Shown here piece after piece: positions 56,595 through 64,000 of a stretch of DNA of 64,000 bases. The DNA comes from Syngnathus acus. Lineage: Eukaryota; Chordata; Actinopteri; Syngnathiformes; Syngnathidae. A model generated the notes under the pieces. That model saw nothing but the letters and a program-made list of their open reading frames with translations. It was not told where the DNA came from and searched no databases. The DNA lies in contig NC_051087.1 of NCBI RefSeq assembly GCF_901709675.1, positions 14,380,067-14,444,066 on the forward strand, read 5' to 3'. The first letter of the stretch is position 1, and each line of letters opens with the position of its first letter. Both the position numbers and the translations under genes were made by a program.

Positions 56595-56666
56595 GTTTTA
56601 CATAGTGTAGTGGTTATTGCGTTCGCCCCACACGCGAAAGGTATCCAGTTTGAAACTGTATGAATC
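56595..56666 (+). pseudogene. tRNA-Val (CAC) pseudogene
   Basis: GTTTTACATAGTGTAGTGGT with anticodon loop CCCACAC. The 3' acceptor strand is degraded (ends TATGAATC), so the acceptor stem cannot pair. Confidence 0.7.
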
Positions 56667-56755
56667 TTTTTGTCAGCCCATTTGAAAAATTCATCTCCGG
56701 GGCCAGTCCGTAATGCCGGTTTTTGGAAGACGTCTCTCATCCAACAGTCAAGCAA

Positions 56756-56790
56756 GTTTCCATAGTGTAGTGGTTATCACGTACACCTTA
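56756..56790 (+). pseudogene. tRNA-Val fragment, 5' half
   Basis: GTTTCCATAGTGTAGTGGTT then ATCACGTACACCTTA. The sequence passes directly into spacer after the anticodon position. Confidence 0.65.
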
Positions 56791-56881
56791 CTCTTTTGTC
56801 AGCCCATTCAAAAAATTTGTCTCCAGGGCCAGTCCGTTATGCCACTTTTTGCAAGGCGGCTCTGTGGTAACAGCCAGTCAA

Positions 56882-56954
56882 GTTTCTATAGTGTAGTGGT
56901 TATCACGTTCGCCTAACACGCGAAAGGTCCCCGGTTCGAAACCGGGTGGAAACA
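56882..56954 (+). tRNA. tRNA-Val (AAC), intact
   Basis: 73 nt, GTTTCTATAGTGTAGTGGTT at the start, anticodon stem-loop TTCGC-CTAACAC-GCGAA (anticodon AAC), T arm CCCCGGTTCGAAACCGGG. All stems pair, with one G-T pair in the acceptor stem. It is the best-preserved gene of the array and the most likely to be active, decoding GUU after modification of A34. Confidence 0.9.
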
Positions 56955-57054
56955 AACCGTATCAAACTTTTTGTCAGCCCCTTTGAAAAATTACTCTGGT
57001 TCCAGTCCGTGATGCAACTTTTTGCAAGACGGCTCCCATACGACAGCCCGACAA

Positions 57055-57127
57055 GTTTCCATAGTGTTGTGGTTATCACGGTCGCCTCACACGCGAAAGG
57101 TCCCTGGTTTGAAACTGGGTGGAATCA
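57055..57127 (+). pseudogene. tRNA-Val (CAC)-like, probably inactive
   Basis: The full length is present with anticodon loop CTCACAC. The acceptor end reads TGGAATC, giving a mismatch with GTTTCCA. The D arm has GTGTTGTGG. The anticodon stem has a mismatch at its first pair. Confidence 0.65.
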
Positions 57128-57227
57128 AGCGTAATAAAAGTTTTTGTCAGCCCATTTGAAAAATTCGTCTGGTGCCAGTCCGTGATTGGACTTTTTACAA
57201 GACTGCTACCGTGCAGCAGTCAAGCAA

Positions 57228-57300
57228 GTTTCCATAGTGTAGTGGTTATCATGTGCGCTTCTAATGCAAAAGGTCCCGGGTTTGAACCCGGGTGGAAACA
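57228..57300 (+). pseudogene. tRNA-Val-like copy with CTA anticodon
   Basis: The acceptor (GTTTCCA/TGGAAAC) and T arm (CCCGGGTTTGAACCCGGG) pair perfectly and the D arm is normal. The anticodon loop reads TTCTAAT, placing CTA at positions 34-36, which would read the UAG stop codon. The anticodon stem TGCGC/GCAAA has two mismatches, so the gene is probably not functional as a decoder. Confidence 0.7.
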
Positions 57301-57713
57301 AGCAACATGAACATTTTGTCAAGGGATCTCGTGACGTAACATGCAGGGACAATTCTTGATCCCTTTGTAGCCAACAGGCCGCTAGGGTGCACTTTGTCCA
57401 TATGTAATTAACATTAACGACGGGCTTACTCTGGAGTTGAGATGTAGCGTTGGGTTACAAGTTTGATTTTGTAGCAAAATTGTGCAGATTGCCTTCAAGA
57501 TTGATTGAAGATTGGGGTGGAAAGAATCGCTATACATTTGATGTATTAAAAACAATTTGTAACAAAAAAGGTGTAACCAAAATGTGTTTCATTTCATCAA
57601 TACCGTTAGCCTCACATGGAGTGAATAATGTGTCTTTAAAAAAAGCAGGTGGTGTGGTATTAAATTAGCACTTTGAGATTTCTCTGAAATGTAAAGTGCG
57701 ATATAACTACTAT

Positions 57714-57745
<32 letters not shown>

Positions 57746-57873
57746 GAAAACAGGGACAAATGTTTGCAATCTAACGGAGTGATACACATTTAATTTCCAA
57801 CTCCACATTTAGTTACCTATAATATTTCAATTTAATTAAAGCCACAGTGGCAATATCTTGCTGATCAATTGTC
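57301..57873. other. sorcs1 intron with (ACT)n
   Basis: A trinucleotide (ACT)n tract lies at 57706-57745. No gene or bounded element was recognised. Confidence 0.6.
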
Positions 57874-60800
57874 CTTTCATGCTTCTCCATCCATCCATCC
57901 ATCCATCCATCCATCCATCCATCCATCCATCCATCCATCCATCCATCCATCCATCCATCCATCCAACTTCTTCCGCTTATCCGGGTTTCGGGTCGCGGGG
58001 GCGGCAGCTTCAGGAGGGACTCCCAGACTTCCCTCTCCCCAGCCACTTCATCCAGCTCATACCGGGGGATCCCAAGGCATTCCCAGGCCAGCTGAGAGAC
58101 ATAGTCTCTCCAGCGCGTCCTGGGTCGTCCCCGGGATCTCCGACCGGTGGGACATGCCCGGAACACCTCCCCAGGGAGGCGTCCAGGAGGCATCCTGATG
58201 AGATGCCCGAGCCACCTCATCTGGCTCCTCTCAACGTGGAGGAGTAGTGACTCTACTCCGAGTCTCTCCTGGATGACCGAGCTTCTCACCCTATCTCTAA
58301 GGGAGAGCCCGGACATCCTGCGGAGAAAACTCATTTCGGCCGCTTGTATCCGGGATCTCGTTCTTTTGGTCACGGCCCATAGCTCGTGATCGTAGGAGCG
58401 TAAATCGACCGTTAAATTGAGAGCTTTGCCTTTTGGCTCAGCTCTCTCTTTACCACGACGGACCGGTACAGAGTCCGCATTACTGCCGACGCTGCACCGA
58501 TCCGCCTGTCGATCTCGCGCTCCATCCTCCCCTCACTCATGAACAAGACCCCAAGATACTTAAACTCCTCCACTTGGGGCAGGATCTCATCCCCGATCCA
58601 GAGAGGGCATTCCACCCTTTTCCGATCGAGGACCATGGACTCGGATTTGGAGGTGCTGACCCTCATCCCGACCGCTTCACACTCGGCTGCGAACCGCTCC
58701 AGTGAGAGCTGTAGATCACGGCCTGAAGAAGCCAACAGCACCACGTCGTCTGCAAAAAGCAGAGACGCGATGCTGAGGTCCCCAAACCGGACCCCCTCAA
58801 CGCCTCGGCTGCGCCTAGAAATTCTGTCCATAAAAATTATGAACAGAATCGGTGACAAAGGGCAGCCTTGGCGGAGTCCAACCCTCACTGGGAACGAATC
58901 CGACTTACTCCCGGAAATGCGGACCAAACTCTGGCATCGGTGATACAGGGACCGAACCGCCCTCATCAGTTGGCTCGGTACCCCGTACTCCCGAAGCACC
59001 CCCCACAAAACCTCCCGAGGGACACGGTCGAACGCCTTCTCCAAGTCCACAAAACACATGTGGACTGGTTGGGCGAACTCCCATGCACCCTCGAGGATCC
59101 TGCTGAGGGTGACGAGCTGGTCCACTGTTCCACGGCCAGGACGAAAGCCACACTGCTCCTCTTGAATCCGAGGTTCGACCTCCGGACGGACCCTCCTCTC
59201 CAGCACCCCTGAATAGACCTTACCAGGGAGGCTGAGGAGTGTAATTCCCCTGTAATTGGAACACACCCTTCTTAAAAAGGGGAACCACCACCCCATTCTG
59301 CCAATCCAGAGGCACTGTCCCCGAAGTCCACGCAATGTTGTAGAGGCGTGTCAGCCATGACAGCCCCACAACATCCAGAGCCCTTAAGAACTCCGGGCGG
59401 ATCTCATCCACCCCCGGGGCCTTGCCACCGAGGAGTTTTTTAACTACCTCAGTGACTTCGACCCCAGAGATTGGAGAGTCCGCCTCAGAGTCCCCAGGCC
59501 CTGCTTCCACAATGGAAGGCGACACGCGACGTCCCGAGTCGAGGTCAGCAGCACGCCATCCCCACTGTAAACAGTGTTGACGTTGCACTGCTTCCCCCTC
59601 CTGAGACGCCGGATGGTGGACCAGAATTTCCTCAAAGCTGTCCGGAAGTCATTCTCCATGGCCTCGCCAAACTCCTCCCACGCCCGGGTTTTTGCCTCAG
59701 CAACCGCCGAAGCCGCGTTCCGCTTGGCCATCCGGTACCTGTCAGCTGCCTCCGGAGTCCCGCAGGCCAAAACGGCCCGATAGGACTCCTTCTTCAGCTT
59801 GACGGCATCCCTTACCGCCGGTGTCCATCAGCGGGTTCGGGGATTGCCGCCACGACAGGCACCAATGACCTTACGGCCACAGCTCCGGTCGGCCGCCTCA
59901 ACAATGGAGGCGTGGAACAAGGTCCACTCAGATTCAATGACCCCCGCCTCCCCCGGGACGTGGGAAAAGCTCTGCCGGAGGTGGGAGTTGAAGCTCTTCC
60001 TGACAGGGGATTCCGCCAGACATTCCCAGCAGACCCTCACAGAGCGTTTGGGTCTGCCAGGTCGGACCGGCATCTTCCCCCACCATCGGAGCCAACCCAC
60101 CACCAGGTGGTGATCAGTTGACAGCTCCGCCCCTCTCTTCGCCCGAGTGTCCAAAACATGCGGCCGCAAATCCGATGACACGACTACAAAGTCGATCATC
60201 GAACTGCGGCCTAGGGTGTCCTGGTGCCAAGTGCACACATGGACACCCTTATGTTTGAACATGGTGTTCATTATAGAAAATCCGTGTCGAGCACAGAAGT
60301 CCAATAATAGAACACCGCTCGGGTTCAGATCGGGGGGGCCGTTCCTCCCAATCACGCCCTTCCAGGTCTCACTGTCATTGCCCACGTGAGCATTGAAGTC
60401 ACCCAGTAGAACGATGGAGTCCCCAGAAGGAGCGCTCTCCAGCACTTCCTCCAGGGACTCCAAGAAGGGTGGGTACTCTGACCTGCCGTTTGGTGCATAG
60501 ACACAAACAACAGTCAGGACCCGTCCCCCCACCCGAAGGCGGAGGGAGGCTACCCTCTCGTTCACCGGGGTGAACCCCAATGTGCAGGCGCCCAGCCGGG
60601 GGCAATAAGTATACCCACACCTGCTCGACGCCTCTCACCGTGGGCAACTCCAGAGTGGAAGAGAGTCCAGCCCCTCTCGAGAGGGCTTGTACCGGAACCC
60701 AAACTGTGCGTGGAGGCAAGTCAGACTATGTCTAGTCGGAACTTTTCTGCCTCGTACACCAGCTCGGGCTCCTTTCCAGCCAGAGAGGTGACATTCCATG

Positions 60801-61092
60801 TCCCAAGAGCCAGCTTCTGGAGCCGGGGATCAGACCGCCAAGGTCCCTGCCTTTGGCTGCCGCCCAGCTTACACTGCACCCGACCCCTTTGGCCCCTCCC
60901 ACAGGTGGTGAGCCCATGGGAAGGGGGACCCACGTTTTCTTTTCGGGCTGGGCCCGGCCGGGCCCCATGGGCGAAGGCCCGGCCACCAGACGCTCGCCTT
61001 CGAGCCTCGCCTCCAGGCCTGGCTCCAGAGGGGGGCCCCAGTGACCCGCGTCCGGGCGAGGGAAAACTAAATCCATTTATTTTATTCATCAT
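57813..61092 (-). pseudogene. LINE endonuclease/reverse transcriptase, several frameshifts
   Basis: The endonuclease part (59828-60580) contains [30 protein letters not shown] and LSTDHHLVV. The reverse transcriptase part (58412-59335) contains [25 protein letters not shown] (the intact form of the motif altered in the other copy) and [11 protein letters not shown]. The C-terminal part (57813-58373) contains [17 protein letters not shown]. Compared with 8955-12017 it has lost about 45 bases at 59520, about 12 at 59270 and about 10 at 58388. A run of five G at about 60598-60602 replaces seven in the other copy. It is not functional. Confidence 0.85.
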
Positions 61093-61106
61093 AAGGGGCT
61101 AGTGTG
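57887..61106 (-). mobile_element. RTE/Rex3-like LINE, essentially full length, 13-bp target duplication
   Basis: CTTTCATGCTTCT is present at 57874-57886 and 61107-61119, directly bordering the element. The 3' end is a (GGAT)n array (57887-57964 as CATC on the + strand), preceded by GCTTATCCGGGTTTCGGGTC. The 5' end lies about 90 bases beyond that of the copy at 8955-12017. A tail of tandem GATG-type repeats with an RTE-like ORF fits the fish Rex3 family. Several small deletions break the ORF. Confidence 0.93.
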
Positions 61107-61275
61107 CTTTCATGCTTCTGGTTATCAAATTCAAGCGCATGTGAAAATGCTATATAATTAAAGATCATGTTGGCACATCTGTTAAAAACAAACATCTAAA
61201 TCAGTGGTTCTTAACCTACCACTACGCGGCCGGTTCTAGTGACAAGTGACAAAAGACCCTCTTTGCAAAATGTGT

Positions 61276-61347
61276 TCCTCGTTAGTATAGTGGACAGTAT
61301 CTCCGCCTGTCACGCGGAAGACCGGGGTTCGATTCCCCGACGGGGAG
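61276..61347 (+). tRNA. tRNA-Asp (GTC)
   Basis: 72 nt starting TCCTCGTTAGTATAGTGGAC, anticodon stem-loop TCCGC-CTGTCAC-GCGGA, T arm CCGGGGTTCGATTCCCCG, and 3' acceptor ACGGGGA plus discriminator G. All stems pair, with one T-G pair in the acceptor. It looks like a functional gene. The anticodon GUC decodes Asp codons. Confidence 0.93.
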
Positions 61348-61427
61348 TTACTTTGTTTATGTGAACTAGCGTTGGGTATGCTGTCTACCAAATGGTGTTA
61401 ACCTGTGTTTGCAGTAGTTATTATGTA

Positions 61428-62536
61428 CCGTATTTTCCGCACTATTAGGCGCACCTAAAAACTTACATTTTACTAAAAAAAACACAGTGCGCCTTATAAT
61501 GCAGAGCGCCTTATATATGGATCAATTGATGAATTTGTTGATCCATACTGGTTGTACACAGTGCTCTGCCAAAATGTTTCAGTACGTTTTAGTACGACTA
61601 GTAAATTACAAGGTCGCATCGCTTCCCAACATTACGGCAACTGTAGTCAGGGGGCGTCACCGAATAGCTGTTGTACCCGCGAGGCTATTTCATTTCAAAA
61701 TAGGCTGCTCCGTTAATGTTTCGAGTAAATTTATGGATTGATATGGAAGGGAAACATAGGTAAGCAGTACCAATGTGTTAGATCGAACTTTAGTCAGTTC
61801 CGATCATTTTATAGGAGATCGTTTGAGAAACGCGATTGTTTACACTTTGCTGAGGCTCATGGGAGATTGCGAGCTGAGGCTCGTGGGATTTTGCGGATGG
61901 CTGATGCTATAACGATAGCTGCTATACGCACCAGGCTATTTCATGTCAAAATAGGCTGCTCCGTTAATGTTTCGAGTAAATCTACGGATCGATATGGAAG
62001 GGAAACATAGGTAAGTAGTACCAATGCGTTAGATCGAACTTTAGTCAGTTCCGATCATTTTATAGGAGATCGTTTGAGAAACGCGATTGTTTACACTTTG
62101 CTGAGGCTCATGGGAGATTGCGAGCTGAGGCTCATGGGAATTTGCGGATGGCTAATGCTATAACGATAGCTGCTATACGCACCAGGCTATTTCATGTCAA
62201 AATAGGCTGCTCCATTAATGTTTCGAGTAAATCTACGGATCGATATGGAATGGAAACATAGGTAAGTAGTACCAATGCGTTAGATCGAACTTTAGTCAGT
62301 TCCGATCATTTTATAGGAGATCGTTTGAGAAACGCGATTGTTTACAGAGGGCTCGTTGGTTATTGGCTAGTGGATGCATACCGCAACCCTAGTCAACCTC
62401 AGTTTGTTGCAGTATAGCTTCTATTTTATGCGCCTTATAATCCGGTGTGGCTTATATATGGACAAAGTTTTAAAATGGGCCATTCATTGAAGGTGCGCCT
62501 TATAATCCGGTGCGCCTAATAGTGCGGAAAATACGG
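61428..62536. mobile_element. pogo-like MITE with ~251-bp internal tandem repeats
   Basis: It starts CCGTATTTTCCGCACTATTA and ends CTAATAGTGCGGAAAATACGG, with TA on each side (61426-61427 and 62537-62538). A block beginning ATAGGCTGCTCC recurs at about 61700, 61951 and 62202 (period 251). Each occurrence is followed by GATATGGAAxGGAAACATAG and TTAGTCAGTTCCGATCATTT. It has no transposase. Confidence 0.88.
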
Positions 62537-62538
62537 TA

Positions 62539-63597
62539 ACTGCAGTGGTTTTTGTGTGACAGTTTGTGTTAACTGCAGGCACCCCAGTAACTAAATTATA
62601 AATCAATTATTTAATTAGTTTGCTCATTTGTTACTCCATATTCACAACAGAAATGGTGCCTCATCGGAATTGAAGTGAACTATGATGTTGGTAGATTTGG
62701 AGTTTGGAGAGCACACTGCACAGAGCTGGTTGAGACATCACAAATATATCTGCAACTATCACAATTGTATGGGCTTTTCATAAAAAAATCTGAATAACTA
62801 TGTTTACAGCTCCTATCTATTTTAGCTCTTTAAACCGACGGCTTGGGTGACCCTACCAGGAGTGGGTCATGGAGATGCGCAAAGTGCCTCACCACGATAA
62901 GGTGGTGTTCCCGTCGAGACACACACGCACGCACGCACGCACGCACACTCACACACACACACACACTCTCACGCACGCACTCACACACAAATCCTTTTTG
63001 TGACAAAACATTTTCAGAATTTTTTTTTACGTTTCCTACCATAACTGATGACCTATGCACCTCAATTCATTTTTTTAAACAAATCTTTCGAACAAAAAAG
63101 TAAGAAAAACCCAATAAATAAAACAAATAATAAACAAAGAAATAATAAACACAACAGAGGTGCCAACCAATAAAAATTCACTCCTTCAAAGGATTTATCT
63201 GAACTGTCATTTTTTATTAATTCTGTCAGGAATGTTAGAGCAGCACTGCGTGAGTGTGTTTTTTGGATTTGATCATATGACCTTTCCAAGTGAGCCATAA
63301 TTGGTCATTGCCAAAACTTTGAGCAACTGTGATGTCAATTCGGCAAGTGGCAAAAAGGCTGCTCCATGAGATGAATAGAAATTGGTGGATTTTGTTGAAA
63401 GAAGTTATGAACACAATTGGTGACAAAGGGAAACCTTGGCTGAGTCCAAACCTGGAAATGAATCTTACTGACTGCTGGCAATGTAATTGCACTAAACAAA
63501 TGAGATGGAACAAGTAAACCATTATGCTGCAAAATATTATAGTATATGATCAGAGGATTCAGTACAGACATTGAAACTGACTGTATGTACACATTAC
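62539..63597. other. sorcs1 intron with old LINE fragments
   Basis: At 62836-62915 GCTTGGGTGACCCTACCAGG and CACCACGATAAGGTGGTG resemble part of a fish LINE 5' region. At 63400-63490 a diverged copy of the RTE/Rex3-like reverse transcriptase is visible (GGTGACAAAGGGAAACCTTG corresponds to the QGCPLSP region). A CA/CGCA microsatellite lies at 62920-62992. No host gene was seen. Confidence 0.55.
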
Positions 63598-63731
63598 CTC
63601 AGTGCTATTTCCAATCCACCAGATATACGTAACTGTTCCCACTTGGTTAGGCCACAGAATCGCTGTGAGGTTCACTTCCTTGTTCTTCACAGCTACAAAG
63701 GGAGCTGAGAGATGGATGGATTCCAGCGGAC
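63598..63731 (-). CDS. sorcs1: sorcs1-like extracellular exon (PKD-domain start)
   Basis: 134 nt, acceptor GTAG, donor GTAATG. It completes a split codon and reads PLESIHLSAPFVAVKNKEVN, then LTAILWPNQVGTVTYIWWIG and NSTE. The HAPF-xAVKNKEVNLTA stretch followed by W-x-G is the beginning of the PKD-like domain of SorCS receptors. It is the most 5' sorcs1 exon in the window. The remaining Vps10 domain exons lie beyond the right edge. Confidence 0.93.
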
Positions 63732-64000
63732 CTACTCAAAAACAAAAATAATTGTACATAAATAGATTAATTTTAGTCCTGATTTTTTTAAAATAAATAT
63801 GATGGTCAGTTCTGAGAATTATGTCTGTATTATTTATGATCAGCAGCATTCCTAGCCTGTGGTCTACCAGTGTGGATTTTCAGAATAGGTAGGTATTGTC
63901 AAGCATAAAGTAATATATTCAGTGGTTATTTTAAAAAATAAAAACTCGAGAGAAATGTAATTTACACACTTGTCAATATAAATATAAAATTCTGCATATC
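63732..64000. other. sorcs1 intron, right edge
   Basis: AT-rich. Nothing was recognised. Confidence 0.5.

Larger units (their letters stand above)
56311..57300 (+). repeat. tandem array of tRNA-Val-like units
   Basis: Units start at about 56311, 56421, 56595, 56756, 56882, 57055 and 57228. The full spacing is 173-174 bases, with shorter units where parts are deleted. The spacers are conserved (TTTGTCAGCCCATTTGAAAA, GCCAGTCCGTGATGCCAC, TTTTTGCAAGACGGCTC). The array therefore grew by duplication of a tRNA-plus-spacer unit. Individual genes are listed separately. Confidence 0.9.

Noticed and set aside
56396-57310. Repeated 60-70-codon ORFs across the tRNA array
   Set aside because: They arise from the repeated tRNA and spacer units. 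The tRNA structure explains the sequence.

Overview
This is nuclear DNA of a teleost fish, probably a percomorph with a compact genome. Three things point there: two SorCS-family receptor genes with vertebrate exon structure, dispersed-repeat families typical of teleosts (RTE/Rex3-like and L2/Rex1-like LINEs, hAT and pogo/Tigger-like DNA transposons, a tRNA-derived SINE, a gamma-type endogenous retrovirus), and vertebrate nuclear tRNA genes. No prokaryotic feature was seen.

Host genes. The left edge holds the last three coding exons of a sorcs3-like gene on the + strand (950-2925). The right two thirds hold seven consecutive 3' exons of a sorcs1-like gene on the - strand (63731 down to 41387). 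The two genes converge tail to tail, with about 38 kb between their stop codons. All splice phases agree from exon to exon. Both gene bodies continue beyond the window.

Intergenic part, 3-41 kb. This is a stack of mobile elements. It holds a pogo-like 3' fragment (7195-7636), a nearly intact RTE/Rex3-like LINE (8955-12017), L2-like LINE tails (12403-13043, 15265-16475, 21449-23030, 33040-33287), non-autonomous hAT and pogo-like elements, and a defective gamma-type endogenous retrovirus (23635-30247). The retrovirus has LTRs that look identical, a 5-bp target duplication, a tRNA-Phe primer site and an uninterrupted env, but gag and pol carry large deletions. Next to it a 3.3-kb pogo-like transposon (32757-36061) sits at a TA inside an older copy of its own family.

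sorcs1 introns, 41-64 kb. These carry a hAT element with a pogo-like MITE inside it (44128-45101), a 2.6-kb BED-finger hAT transposon with a perfect 8-bp target duplication (46493-49134), a tandem array of tRNA-Val-like genes with about 173-bp units (56311-57300), an essentially full-length RTE/Rex3-like LINE with a 13-bp target duplication (57887-61106), an intact-looking tRNA-Asp gene (61276-61347) and a pogo-like MITE with 251-bp internal repeats (61428-62536).

Exons were called by reading splice sites and by recognising SorCS protein sequence. Repeat families were recognised from memory, so clade labels are less certain than element boundaries, which rest on terminal repeats and target duplications seen directly.
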